DNA of 64,000 bases from DAOQVR01 sp035341665 (GCA_035341665.1 DAOQVR010000009.1:62001-126000), one strand, 5' to 3'; positions 17,578 to 26,109 are shown, counted from the stretch's first letter. A program made the numbers and translations. Notes: a model not told the origin generated them from the letters alone.

Positions 17578-19434
17578 ATGCCGGGCGGCTACATGGGCCG
17601 CTACCTTTGGGTCAACCTGGACGATGGCTGCATCAGCGACGAGGCTCCGGCGGAGTCGTGCCTACGCAGCCTCATCGGCGGCTATGGCCTGGGTGCGCGG
17701 TGGCTGTACGATCGTGTGTTGACAGGGGCCGATCCGCTCGGCCCCGCCAATATCCTGGGCTTTCTCACCGGCCCCCTCACGGGAGTGGCTCCGACCGGCA
17801 CCCGCTTCACTGTAGTAGGGAAATCGCCGCTGACAGGCGGCTGGGGCGATGCCAACTGCGGGGGCTACTTTGGCCCGGCCCTGAAACGGGCCGGCTACGA
17901 TGGCGTCCTTTTCACAGGGGTCTCTCCCCGGCCGGTCTACCTCTACCTGGCCGACGACAAGGCCGAGCTGCGTGATGCAGTCCATCTCTGGGGCCTCGAC
18001 TGCTACGAGGTTGAGGAGTGGGCAAAGGGCAACCTGGGTGCGGATGCCGAGGCAGCCTGCATCGGTCCATCGGGTGAGAAACAGGCGCTCATCTCCGGCG
18101 TGATGCATTCCATGGGGCGCGCCGCGGCCCGGTCGGGCCTCGGGGCGGTGATGGGCTCAAAGCGGCTCAAGATGGTGGCTGCCCGCGGTACCAAGCCGGT
18201 GCCGGTGGCCATGCCCGACCTCGAAAGAGAGCTCCGTAGAAAATACCTCCGCGAAATGAACAGCGGGGTAGGCGGGGCGCTTTTCTTCCGCACCACAGGC
18301 ACGCCCGGCTACACACCGACCGGCGCCAGAAACGGTGACTCTCCCGTGCAAAACTGGGGGGCAAGCGTGGCTGCCTTCCCCGACACAGAGTCCTTGGAGT
18401 TTGAGAGGTTGCTCGAGTACCGGGTGGCGAGAAAGGGCTGCTGGCGATGCCCCCTTGCCTGTTGGGGAACGTCGCGCGTGTCGTACGGTGGCCAGAACAT
18501 CGAAGCCCACCAGCCGGAATACGAGACGGCAGCGGCCTTTGGCAGCATGGTCCTGAACAACGACTATCCGTCGCTGATCAGGGCCAACGATCTGTGCAAC
18601 CGCTACGGGCTCGACACGATCTCGGCCGGCGCCTGCGTAGCATTCGCCGTGGAGTGCTACCAGCATGGACTGATCGGCGCGACAGACACGGGTGGCATCG
18701 AGCTCTCCTGGGGAAATCACGAGGCGATGAACGCGCTGCTCGAGATGATCGCAAGGCGAGAGGGGTTGGGCGACCTGCTGGCCGATGGCGTCAGGGCTGC
18801 TGCAGCGCGCCTCGGACCCGAGTGCGAGCCGTTTGCCATTCACGTGGGAGGCCAGGAGCTGGCCATGCACGACCCGCGCTACGAGCCGGGCTTGGGCGCC
18901 ATCTACCTTGTCGACGCCACGCCGGGCCGGCACACCCAGGCCAACCAGTATTCACTGCCGCCCGGCTACGAGTCCGGCATGCCCGGGTATGGGCAGGACC
19001 GAGGACGGCAGGCCGGACGTGGGCATTGGATCAAGGAAGCAAGCTGCCTTTGCCACGTGGTCAATGCATCCGGTGTCTGCCTCTTCGGCTATGGCTCGAC
19101 GAGCGTATCCTTCGTGCCAGAGTTCATCGAGGCCGCCACCGGCTGGACCTTTGGCGTGCAGGATATGCTCCTGACCGGGGAGCGGATTGCGAACCTCAGG
19201 CAGGCGTTCAATGCCAGAGAAGGTCTCAATGCGCTGAGCCGGAGCCTCCCGCTGCGGGCGTACGGGCGCCCACCCCTGGTGGACGGGCCTACGGCAGGCG
19301 TCGAGGTACAGGTCGAGCAGATGGTGCAGGAGTACCTGAGCGACATGGAGTGGACGCAAGAGGGGGCCGTTCCCCTGCCGGCCGTTCTGACGCGCTTAGG
19401 ACTGGCGGACGTTTGCCGTGAGCTGTGGCGCTGA
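17578..19434 (+). CDS. Aldehyde:ferredoxin oxidoreductase, classical type
   Basis: The 618-residue protein follows Pyrococcus AOR closely. The Fe4S4 ligands are Cys288, Cys291, Cys295 (CWRCPLAC) and Cys501 (NASGVCLFGYG), nearly the numbering of the archaeal enzyme. The pterin-binding DLCNRYGLDTISAG and GGQELAMHDPR motifs are intact. It oxidises aldehydes to carboxylic acids with ferredoxin as acceptor in a tungstopterin-dependent reaction. ATG 17578 begins MPGGYMGRYLWVNLDDG, the usual N-terminus. It is the last gene of the co-directional block. Two distinct AORs in one operon suggest two aldehydes or a heteromeric complex. Confidence 0.95.
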   Translation: MPGGYMGRYLWVNLDDGCISDEAPAESCLRSLIGGYGLGARWLYDRVLTGADPLGPANILGFLTGPLTGVAPTGTRFTVVGKSPLTGGWGDANCGGYFGPALKRAGYDGVLFTGVSPRPVYLYLADDKAELRDAVHLWGLDCYEVEEWAKGNLGADAEAACIGPSGEKQALISGVMHSMGRAAARSGLGAVMGSKRLKMVAARGTKPVPVAMPDLERELRRKYLREMNSGVGGALFFRTTGTPGYTPTGARNGDSPVQNWGASVAAFPDTESLEFERLLEYRVARKGCWRCPLACWGTSRVSYGGQNIEAHQPEYETAAAFGSMVLNNDYPSLIRANDLCNRYGLDTISAGACVAFAVECYQHGLIGATDTGGIELSWGNHEAMNALLEMIARREGLGDLLADGVRAAAARLGPECEPFAIHVGGQELAMHDPRYEPGLGAIYLVDATPGRHTQANQYSLPPGYESGMPGYGQDRGRQAGRGHWIKEASCLCHVVNASGVCLFGYGSTSVSFVPEFIEAATGWTFGVQDMLLTGERIANLRQAFNAREGLNALSRSLPLRAYGRPPLVDGPTAGVEVQVEQMVQEYLSDMEWTQEGAVPLPAVLTRLGLADVCRELWR

Positions 19435-19575
19435 GTGCGGTGGGGATAGGCGCGCCCGGCAGAGCTTGGTCCAGGTCCGGCAGCATCCTCCATGACCAGT
19501 GCCCTGCTCCCGCTAGCGCGTAGGCTTCCCTCCGTGAGGGTGCCGCCCGTCGCCGACCCCTCTGCCCGAACCGAT

Positions 19576-19604
19576 TTGCACCACCGCCCCACCCGTGCTA
19601 TACT
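19576..19604 (+). promoter_or_regulatory. Promoter of tRNA-Val
   Basis: TTGCAC (19576-19581) and TATACT (19599-19604) are spaced by 17 bp. The -10 box ends 10 bp before the first base of the tRNA, the expected geometry for a sigma70-type stable-RNA promoter. Confidence 0.75.
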
Positions 19605-19614
19605 CCCCTTCCAC

Positions 19615-19691
19615 GGGCGAGTAGCTCAGATGGTTAGAGCGCGTGTCTCACATACACGAGGTCAGGGGTTCAAGTCCCTTCTCGCCCACCA
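19615..19691 (+). tRNA. tRNA-Val (anticodon CAC)
   Basis: A full cloverleaf can be drawn. The acceptor is GGGCGAG/CTCGCCC, the D arm GCTC-GAGC, and the anticodon stem CGTGT/ACACG with loop CTCACAT (anticodon CAC). The variable loop is AGGTC and the T arm is AGGGG/CCCTT around TTCAAGT. Discriminator A is followed by an encoded CCA (19689-19691). It reads GUG codons. It is the only RNA gene seen and stands alone between the AOR operon and a membrane-protein gene. Confidence 0.96.
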
Positions 19692-19709
19692 GGGACGTTC
19701 CATCGTCTA

Positions 19710-19739
19710 GCCGTGGCCTCAGGACCACGGCTTGTTCAT
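19710..19739 (+). terminator. Putative terminator downstream of tRNA-Val
   Basis: GCCGTGG (19710-19716) pairs with CCACGGC (19725-19731) around an 8-nt loop and is followed by TTGTTCATT. The stem is short and the T-run imperfect, so termination may be weak. Confidence 0.5.
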
Positions 19740-19750
19740 TCATGTGCCCC

Positions 19751-19786
19751 GTGTGGAACGACGGCCCCCAGGCCGCCATTCCACAC
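19751..19786 (+). repeat. Strong hairpin in the leader of the membrane-protein gene
   Basis: Bases 19751-19766 pair with 19771-19786 over 16 positions with two mismatches and a 4-nt loop (stem core GTGTGGAA). It ends 13 bases before the GTG start at 19800. It could act as a terminator for the tRNA transcript or control translation of the next gene. Confidence 0.5.
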
Positions 19787-19799
19787 ACGAGGTGAGTGC

Positions 19800-20570
19800 G
19801 TGGCTATCCTTCTAGACAGCCTACGTGCCTGGACCACAGCCCTCGACCCAACCCTGCTCTACTGGGTCGGGGCATCGCTCCTCGCCTGCGTCCTGGCCAC
19901 CAACCTGGCCTGGCACCTGCGCTCGCGCATCTCGCTGCCCCCCGCCGCCCGCGACGCCCTCGTCGAGGCCGCGCGCTTCCTCTTCTGCCTGGGCATCCCC
20001 TACCTCGCCCTGGGCGGATGGCCCTTGCCCCCTCTCAGTGCGCTGCTCTCCCTGGAGGAGCTCGGGCTCGCCGGCATCCAGCCCCGCTGGCCGGCAGCCC
20101 GCTGGCTGAGCACCGCCGGCACGGGCACCTGGCTGGGCCTGGGCGCCTTCCTCCTCCTGCTCCTGGCCTGGAAGAACGCCCGCCGCGGGGCCGTCCGCCT
20201 CAGCTTTGCACCGCGCCCCTGGTGGGCACTGCTCATCGACGGCCTCTACCTCGAGGCCCACTGGGCCTTCTACCGCGCCGGGCTCGCCGTGGCCCTCGGC
20301 GACCGCTACGCTGGGCTCTTTGCCGGGCTGGGACTCATTGCCCTGGAGGCAGCGCTCAGCCCCTTCTGGCGGGCGGGGTGGCGTGACGACCATCGCGTCG
20401 CCGGCCGCTGGCTGAGGGCAGCCCTGGCCGTCGTCTCCACGCTGATCTACCTACTCACGCAGAACCTGTGGCTCTGCCTGGCCGTGCACTGGGTGCTGGA
20501 GCTGGCCTTCTGGCACATCGGGCGCCCCGCCGCGGCGATGGCCCCGGCGGATCCTCCTCCACTGGCCTAG
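19800..20570 (+). CDS. Multi-pass membrane protein, possibly a degenerate CPBP (CAAX-protease-like) protein
   Basis: The 256-residue hydrophobic protein has about six to seven membrane segments. GTG 19800 is chosen because it follows GAGGTGAG and starts directly before the first helix. Toward the C-terminus, LEAHWAFYRAGLA and LCLAVHWVLELAFWH recall the EExxxR and HxxxN/H motifs of CPBP intramembrane proteases, but the double Glu is not intact. I therefore treat the family link as tentative. It is transcribed alone, after the tRNA. Confidence 0.6.
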   Translation: MAILLDSLRAWTTALDPTLLYWVGASLLACVLATNLAWHLRSRISLPPAARDALVEAARFLFCLGIPYLALGGWPLPPLSALLSLEELGLAGIQPRWPAARWLSTAGTGTWLGLGAFLLLLLAWKNARRGAVRLSFAPRPWWALLIDGLYLEAHWAFYRAGLAVALGDRYAGLFAGLGLIALEAALSPFWRAGWRDDHRVAGRWLRAALAVVSTLIYLLTQNLWLCLAVHWVLELAFWHIGRPAAAMAPADPPPLA

Positions 20571-20586
20571 TACTACGACCTGACCA

Positions 20587-20620
20587 GTCATCCTGGGGAG
20601 CGAAGCGACGAGGGATCTCG
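20587..20620 (+). repeat. Dispersed GTCATTCC...GCGAAGCGA...GGAATCTC-type repeat, copy 1
   Basis: The sequence GTCATCCTGGGGAGCGAAGC, continuing GACGAGGGATCTCG, matches a repeat seen again at 31183-31217 and partially at 30313-30335. This class of sequence is common between genes in several phyla. It lies in the 166-bp gap between convergent genes, where nothing else is evident. Confidence 0.6.
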
Positions 20621-20736
20621 GCTGGCAGCAGCGGATCCTCGCGGCGCCACCGGGACTCCTCGCTCCCTGCGGTCGCTCAGGTTGACCTGCTCGGCCAGGT
20701 GGGGTTGCACTACCAGAGCGCCCCAGCACGGCGCGC

Positions 20737-21519
20737 CTAGATGCTGTAAAACTCCAGGATGTGCTTGTCCGTCTCGCCCTCAATGCGCGCCAGTACCCGC
20801 ACGTAGGGGGCGATGCTGGAGCCGCGCAGCTTCCGCTTGAGCAGCTCGTCCACCTGGAAGATCCCCGCCGAGTTGTTCATCGCAACCTCGACCACGATGG
20901 GTGTCTCCTCCCCCTTTCGGATGTCCACCCGGTCGATCGCCATGGCCGAGATGGCGTGGATGTCCGTCTTGCCCGCCTCAAACGGGATGCGTGACCGCCC
21001 CTCCGTGATATCCAGCGCATCCGCCACCTTCACCACGCCGGCTTCCGTGGTCAGGCACTCGACGTCGGAGCGATGGGCGATGACGGCGTGCAGCGTCTCG
21101 GCTACCAGGATCGTCCGCTCGCGCACCTCGCAGAGCCCCTCCAGCAGCTCGCGGGCCTTGCGGTCGGCCAGGAAGAGGCTGTACTGCTCATGGTTGCTGC
21201 GATGGACGGAGATGCCCAGGTCGTGCAGGCAGGCAGCCAGGCAGACGACGACCTCGGCTTCGTCCGCGGTCAGCTCGTGGTCGCGCACCACACCCATCGG
21301 CACCCCCGCCTCCAGCAGCAGGCGCAGTAGCTTGATGGCGATGTTGGTCACGATCTTGATGTGGACCTCGCCATGATCGGTGATGCCGGTGCGCCCGACG
21401 GCGTTGATGTTGGCGCACTGCCACAGCGTGTGCAGCTCGACATCCTGGTCGATCCGCGCCACCAACCGGCGCAGCTTCTCGTTGTGCCGGGTCGGCAGGT
21501 TCAGGGGCAAGAGTTCCAT
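20737..21519 (-). CDS. HD-domain phosphohydrolase
   Basis: The 260-residue protein has the HD signature: His49 and His53 region (DHGEVHIKIV), His99-Asp100 in CLHDLG, and further His at 106 and 110 (SVHRSNH). The metal-binding Asp lies in VVKVADALDITEGR. The C-terminal third (RGSSIAPYVRVLARIEGETDK) is an extra domain seen in archaeal and anaerobe members of this group. A metal-dependent nucleotide or phosphoester hydrolase is likely, with unknown substrate. It is transcribed leftward, 135 bp downstream of the TtuA gene, and the two genes may be cotranscribed. Confidence 0.85.
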   Translation of the reverse strand: MELLPLNLPTRHNEKLRRLVARIDQDVELHTLWQCANINAVGRTGITDHGEVHIKIVTNIAIKLLRLLLEAGVPMGVVRDHELTADEAEVVVCLAACLHDLGISVHRSNHEQYSLFLADRKARELLEGLCEVRERTILVAETLHAVIAHRSDVECLTTEAGVVKVADALDITEGRSRIPFEAGKTDIHAISAMAIDRVDIRKGEETPIVVEVAMNNSAGIFQVDELLKRKLRGSSIAPYVRVLARIEGETDKHILEFYSI

Positions 21520-21654
21520 GGACGATCAACCTCCACTCCTCAGGGACCTGTCCGGGAATTCGCACGGCAGCCCCAGTGGACCCGTGCGGCGGGCACAATC
21601 ACACCTCTTCCGGACAGGCTCAAAGCCCTTCCGTGCCCTCACGGGCCGTCAATC

Positions 21655-22602
21655 TCAGTGCCTCTCCCACAGCCGGCAGAAAGCGCACAGGTCCAGGGCG
21701 ACGGTGGGCTGGCCGCAGCGAGTGCATATCTGCAGCGGCGGCCCCGACTCCCCCTCCCCGCCGCCACCGGCCTGCGCCGAAAACCGGATCACGCCCGACT
21801 CGCGCGCCTGGAGAAAGTGGAGGTAGAACTGCTGCTTGGCCGCCGGCGAGCGCATCTCCAGGTCGTTGAGCAGCTCCTTGTAAAAGTTGGTCGTCGCCCC
21901 CTTGGAGAAGGGACACTCGTCGTAGACATAGTCGATGCCGCGCAGCAGCACGTACGCCGCCGACTCGCGCTCGTAGCAGCGCACCAGGGGCTTGACCTTG
22001 CGCGCCAACCCCTCCTGCTCGTCCAGGACCGGCGCCTGGCGGGCCAGGTAGCCCGCCTTCCAGTGCAGCGTGTTCTGAAAGAGCACGGCGACCTCGTCGT
22101 CGAGGTTGTGCCCGGTGGCGATCGCCGCAAAGCCTCCGTCGCGCGCGGCCCGATTCATGATGTGGCGCTTGACCAGGCCGCACACGGCGCACGGCTTGTT
22201 GCGGCCGCGCAGCTCGGCGCGCGCCAGCTCGGGGATGCCTGATCCATGCTCGGCGCGCAGGTCGACGACGTGGAGCCGCGCTTGGGGGTGGTGCTCGGCC
22301 ACGAACCGCTCGCACATCATCCGCGAGGTGGCCGAGTAGCCGATCCCCTCGTCGATGCCGAGGTCGATGTACAGCCCCTCTGCGTGATACTCCAGCCGCA
22401 GAAGCACATCCCAGAGAGCGAGGCTGTCTTTCCCGCCCGAGACGGCCACGAGCAGGCGATCCTCGGGCCAGAACATCGAGTAGTGCTCGATGGCGCGCTG
22501 CACCATCGAGACGTAAAAGTCGAGGAGGTGCGCCTCACACAGCCGGAGATGGTGCTGGTGCAGGTTGATGACGGCCGTGCTGCCGCACTTGCTGCACTTC
22601 AT
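21655..22602 (-). CDS. ttuA: tRNA 2-thiouridine synthesis ATPase, TtuA family
   Basis: This PP-loop ATPase of 315 residues adenylates U54 of tRNA and inserts sulfur. SGGKDS (residues 55-60) is the PP-loop. Cys138 and Cys141 (KPCAVCG) with Cys230 (YDECPF) are the ligands of the catalytic Fe4S4 cluster. N-terminal CSKCG/CEAH and C-terminal CTRCG/CAFC are the two zinc ribbons of TIGR00269 proteins. ATG 22602 is preferred; a GTG six bases upstream is possible. It lies eight bp downstream of a gene for a Gly-Gly-ending sulfur carrier, the natural partner TtuB. The modification stabilises tRNA at high temperature. Confidence 0.93.
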   Translation of the reverse strand: MKCSKCGSTAVINLHQHHLRLCEAHLLDFYVSMVQRAIEHYSMFWPEDRLLVAVSGGKDSLALWDVLLRLEYHAEGLYIDLGIDEGIGYSATSRMMCERFVAEHHPQARLHVVDLRAEHGSGIPELARAELRGRNKPCAVCGLVKRHIMNRAARDGGFAAIATGHNLDDEVAVLFQNTLHWKAGYLARQAPVLDEQEGLARKVKPLVRCYERESAAYVLLRGIDYVYDECPFSKGATTNFYKELLNDLEMRSPAAKQQFYLHFLQARESGVIRFSAQAGGGGEGESGPPLQICTRCGQPTVALDLCAFCRLWERH

Positions 22603-22610
22603 GGGCACGC

Positions 22611-22802
22611 CTACCCACCCGACACGACCGCCACCAGCTTGATCGTGTCACCCTCACGAGTGAGCGTCTCCTCGCTGATCAGCCGGCCCTCGCGCATGGC
22701 GAGGACCCCTTCGGGGTTGAGGCCCAGCTTCAGCATGGCGTCGCGCACGGTGCTGCCGGCCTTGACGTCCCACGTTTTGTCTCGGTAGATGAACTTGACC
22801 AT
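22611..22802 (-). CDS. ttuB: Sulfur-carrier protein, TtuB/ThiS/MoaD-like
   Basis: The 63-residue ubiquitin-like beta-grasp protein begins MVKFIYRDKTWDVKAGSTVR and ends VVSGG. The terminal Gly-Gly is activated and thiocarboxylated for sulfur transfer. The pairing with TtuA in one transcript identifies it as the donor for tRNA 2-thiolation rather than thiamin or molybdopterin synthesis. ATG 22802 follows a GGGCCGAGAGATGG-type purine-rich leader. Longer in-frame starts would add Pro/Arg-rich sequence not found in the family. Confidence 0.9.
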   Translation of the reverse strand: MVKFIYRDKTWDVKAGSTVRDAMLKLGLNPEGVLAMREGRLISEETLTREGDTIKLVAVVSGG

Positions 22803-23020
22803 CTCTCGGCCCTCGGGCGGGCGCGGTGGCCGCGCCGCTGCACCGCCTATTGTAGCCCAGAGTGGGGGCAAGGTCAAGGGGGGGTTGCGCCCACAAGCCG
22901 GCCGCAGGGCTGTTGCCCCGCCGGAGCGCCCTTGGCAGGACCCTGGAGTCCCGCCTTCCACAGGGCGACGGCGGCTGCTCCCGGCCTACCGGTCGGCGCC
23001 GCAGGGCCCTGGGCAGCCAT

Positions 23021-23051
23021 GAGGCCCGCCTTTGGCAAGAAGGCGGGCCTC
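23021..23051. terminator. Terminator-like hairpin between malic enzyme and ttuB
   Basis: A perfect 12-bp stem (GAGGCCCGCCTT at 23021-23032 with 23040-23051) and a 7-nt loop lie 38 bp past the malic-enzyme stop. No T-run follows on the minus strand. The remaining 22803-23088 interval is GC-rich with no other recognisable feature. Confidence 0.5.
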
Positions 23052-23088
23052 GGCAAAGCCCTCCAAGCCCCGGCGCCGGTAGTGCCTG

Positions 23089-24450
23089 CTAGCCGGCAAG
23101 CTCCGGCGGCACCGGCGGGATAATCTCCTTCTCCATCAGCATCTGGACCATCTCGTGCGCCTCGCCGATCCGGTCGGTGGCCATCCGGTACAGCTCATCG
23201 GCCGAGAGCTGCCGGCGCGCGACGCCCTGCTCCTGCGCCTTCATGGCGACCGCAACCGCTTCGCGGGGGAACACTTCGCTCTCGCTCATGGTCGGGATGA
23301 TGTTGTCCTCGCTGATGCCTCGCTCCTCGGCGAAACGGGCGATCTCCTGGGCCGCGGCGATGGCCATCTCGTCTGTGATCGTCGTGGCCTGGACATCGAG
23401 AACGCCGCGGAACATCGCCGGAAAGACGAGCGAGTTGTTGACCTGGTTGGGGAAGTCGGACCGCCCGGTACCCACGATGCGCGCACCGGCCTCTTTGGCC
23501 TCCCAGGGCCAAATCTCGGGGATGGGGTTGGCGGCCGGGAAGATGATGGCGTCCTCGTTCATACCTGCCACCCACTCGGGCAGGATGGTGCCCGGCCCCG
23601 GCTTGGAGGCCGCGATGCAGACGTCGGCTCCGCGCATCGCCTCGGCCACGCCGCCGGCACGCCCTTCAGAGTTGCTCAGCTGGCAGATGCGCCACTTCTC
23701 GACGAACTCGATCTTGTGCGACTCGACGTCCTTCCGCCCGGGATGCAGGATCCCCTTGCTGTCGCACACAACCACGTTGCACCACTGCACACCAGAGGCC
23801 GTCAGGAGGCGCAGGGTGGCCACATTGGCCGCCCCAAACCCGACAAACACCACCCGGATCTCGTCCAGTTTCTTGCCCACGACCTTGAGCGCGCCAAGCA
23901 GCCCTGCCAGCAGCACGGTGGCCGTGCCCTGCTGGTCGTCGTGCCACACCGGGATGCGCATCTCTGGATCGGTCCGGAGCAGGTCCAGCACGCGGAAGCA
24001 CTTGGGCTGAGAGATGTCTTCCAGGTTGATGCCGCCGAAGGAGGGCTGGATCAGCTTGACGGTCTGGATGATCTGGTAGGGGTCCTTGGTGTTCAGGCAG
24101 ATGGGGCTGGCATCGACGCCGCCCAGGTACTTGAAGAGCAGCGACTTGCCCTCCATCACCGGCATGGCTGCCTCAGGACCAATGTCGCCCAGCCCCAGCA
24201 CGCGGGTCCCGTCGCTCACGACGGCCACGGTGTTGCCCTTGTTGGTGTGCTGGAACACCATCTCGGGGTGGGCCTGGATGTCCCTGCAGGGCGCCGCCAC
24301 GCCGGGCGAGTACCAGATCGAAAAGTCGTCCAGGCTGCGTACCGGGACCTTGGCCCCGGTCTGTATCTTGCCCCCGTAGAAGGGGTGCAGGCGCATCGCG
24401 TCCTCGGATGGTTTCCTGGCCTTGGCCAGGAGCTCTTCTGTGGTAAGCAT
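23089..24450 (-). CDS. NAD(P)-dependent malic enzyme
   Basis: The 453-residue protein has a typical bacterial malic-enzyme N-terminus (HPFYGGKIQTGAKVPVRSLDDF, YSPGVAAPCRDI) and the Lys/Asp active-site region VWHDDQQGTATVLLAGLLGAL. The Rossmann segment VVFVGFGAANVATLRLL and the late FPAANPIPEIWPWEA and FPNQVNNSLVFPAMFRGVLDV are also family signatures. It decarboxylates malate to pyruvate with NAD(P)H, in the cytoplasm. ATG 24450 follows AGGAGG. It lies 15 bp downstream of PEP carboxykinase, so the two nodes linking C3 and C4 acids are co-expressed. A phosphotransacetylase fusion is absent. Confidence 0.96.
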   Translation of the reverse strand: MLTTEELLAKARKPSEDAMRLHPFYGGKIQTGAKVPVRSLDDFSIWYSPGVAAPCRDIQAHPEMVFQHTNKGNTVAVVSDGTRVLGLGDIGPEAAMPVMEGKSLLFKYLGGVDASPICLNTKDPYQIIQTVKLIQPSFGGINLEDISQPKCFRVLDLLRTDPEMRIPVWHDDQQGTATVLLAGLLGALKVVGKKLDEIRVVFVGFGAANVATLRLLTASGVQWCNVVVCDSKGILHPGRKDVESHKIEFVEKWRICQLSNSEGRAGGVAEAMRGADVCIAASKPGPGTILPEWVAGMNEDAIIFPAANPIPEIWPWEAKEAGARIVGTGRSDFPNQVNNSLVFPAMFRGVLDVQATTITDEMAIAAAQEIARFAEERGISEDNIIPTMSESEVFPREAVAVAMKAQEQGVARRQLSADELYRMATDRIGEAHEMVQMLMEKEIIPPVPPELAG

Positions 24451-24465
24451 GATTCCTCCTATCAG

Positions 24466-26109
24466 TTACTTGCCAGGGCACTGGCACGATACGGACGGGT
24501 CGATACCCTTGGGGCCGTAGGCCCTGTCGAAATGCCTGGCAAAATCCCCCGCGAGCCTGTGGGCCCGCAGGTCAAACGCCTCTTTGTCTGCCCACGTGTT
24601 GCGCGGGTTCAGGATCGAGCAGTCGACGTCCGGGCAGGACTGCGGCACGAGGATGTGGAACAGCGGGTCCTCCCGCATCTCAACCCCCGCCAGCTCCCCA
24701 TTCAGCGCCGCCCGCACGATCGTCCGCGTGATCGAAATGTCCATCCGCGAGCCCACGCCAAAAGGCCCGCCGCTCCAGCCGGTGTTGATCAGGTAGACCG
24801 CCGATCCATGCCTGCGCAGCTTCTCGCCCAGCAGCGAGGCATAGCGGTCAGGGTTCAGAGGCATGAAAGGCTCGCCGAAAAAGCGCGAAAAGGTGCTCAC
24901 GGGATCGACGATGCCCGTCTCTGTGCCCGCCAGCTTGCTGGTGTAGCCCATCAAGAACCACAGCATCGCCTGCTCGGGCGTCAGCCGGGCCACCGGCGGC
25001 AGCACCCCATTCGCATCCGCCGCCAGGAACAGGACGGTCCTGGGATGGCCGCCCATCGGCGGCACCTTGACGTTCTGCAAGAAACTCAGCGGGTAGGAAG
25101 CCCGGGAGTTGGGCGTTAGCCGCTCGTCGTCGACGTCAAAGCGGCCGTCGGGATACATCATGGTGTTCTCGACGATGGCCCCGTGCTCCAGGTAGGGCGC
25201 CTCGTGAAAGACCGCATTCCAGATCTCAGGCTCCTTGTGGGGGCGCAGGTTGATCAGCTTGGCGTAGCAGCCGAACTCGAAATTGGCAATGCCGTCGTCG
25301 CTCCACCCATGCTCGTCGTCGCCATACAGCGCCCGGGTCGGGTCGGCGGACAGGCTGGTCTTTCCGGTGCCGGAGAGGCCCAACAGCAGCGCCACATCGC
25401 CTCGGGGACCCTCGTTGGCCGAGCAGTGCAGCGGCAAGATCCCCTCGAGCGGCAGCAGATAGTCCATGACGGAGAACATCAGCTTCTTGACGCTGCCGCA
25501 ATAGGCCGAGCCGACGATGACCCCCAGCCGCCGGTCAAAGTCCATCGCCACAGCCATGTCCGAGGCCCGGCCGTCGGGCATCTTCCGCAGCCGGCCGGCG
25601 TACCGCTTGCGATCGAGCTTGTGGTAGGGCGCAACCACCAGGGTGAAGCCGCGCCTGGCAAAGATGCTGCGCCCCGCATCGTCCGGCACCGGCCGGAACA
25701 TGTTGTCGGCAAAGAGCGCCGTCAGCGCCTGGTCGCCGATGACCCGCACCGGCAGCGCGTACGCCGAGTCGGCCCCCAGCACGCGGTCGACCACCAAGAG
25801 CCGCTTCGCCTGGGAAAGAAAGCCGAGCGCATCCTCCATCACCATGTCAAAGGTCTCGGGCTCCATGGCGATGTTGTTCGGCGAGTCCCAGTCGATGTTG
25901 CCCTCGCTTTCCCTGCGGCGAACCGAATAGGTGTCCTTCGGGCTGCGGCCCGTGGACTCGGGCGGGGTCCACGTGGCGAGCGCGCCGTTCGCGCTGACGA
26001 CCGCCTCCCCTCCCTTGGCAGCCAGGTAGATCATGGCCTGGCGAGCCGGGTTGACCAGGACGTTCGGGTGCTTTTCTACGGTGTGAGTGATCTTGCCCGA
26101 AAGCTCCAT
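24466..26109 (-). CDS. pckA: Phosphoenolpyruvate carboxykinase (ATP)
   Basis: The 547-residue enzyme contains the kinase P-loop GLSGTGKTSLSADP and the metal-site region DDEHGWSDDGIANFEFGCYAK. MGYTSKLAGTETGIV and SRMDISITRTIV are further ATP-type PEPCK landmarks. It interconverts oxaloacetate plus ATP with PEP, CO2 and ADP. The start is ATG 26109, not the in-frame ATG at 26121, because the GGAGG ribosome-binding site overlaps that upstream codon and sits five bases before 26109. The neighbours are glycolate/lactate oxidase genes upstream and malic enzyme downstream, which fits growth on lactate or glycolate. Confidence 0.97.
   Translation of the reverse strand: MELSGKITHTVEKHPNVLVNPARQAMIYLAAKGGEAVVSANGALATWTPPESTGRSPKDTYSVRRRESEGNIDWDSPNNIAMEPETFDMVMEDALGFLSQAKRLLVVDRVLGADSAYALPVRVIGDQALTALFADNMFRPVPDDAGRSIFARRGFTLVVAPYHKLDRKRYAGRLRKMPDGRASDMAVAMDFDRRLGVIVGSAYCGSVKKLMFSVMDYLLPLEGILPLHCSANEGPRGDVALLLGLSGTGKTSLSADPTRALYGDDEHGWSDDGIANFEFGCYAKLINLRPHKEPEIWNAVFHEAPYLEHGAIVENTMMYPDGRFDVDDERLTPNSRASYPLSFLQNVKVPPMGGHPRTVLFLAADANGVLPPVARLTPEQAMLWFLMGYTSKLAGTETGIVDPVSTFSRFFGEPFMPLNPDRYASLLGEKLRRHGSAVYLINTGWSGGPFGVGSRMDISITRTIVRAALNGELAGVEMREDPLFHILVPQSCPDVDCSILNPRNTWADKEAFDLRAHRLAGDFARHFDRAYGPKGIDPSVSCQCPGK

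Noticed and set aside
21547..21618. Riboswitch-like leader between the HD gene and ttuA (CCTGTCCGG with CCGGACAGG)
   Set aside because: The 9-bp arms are 54 nt apart with no conserved internal structure that I recognise, and the position is downstream of ttuA, not before a metabolite gene.
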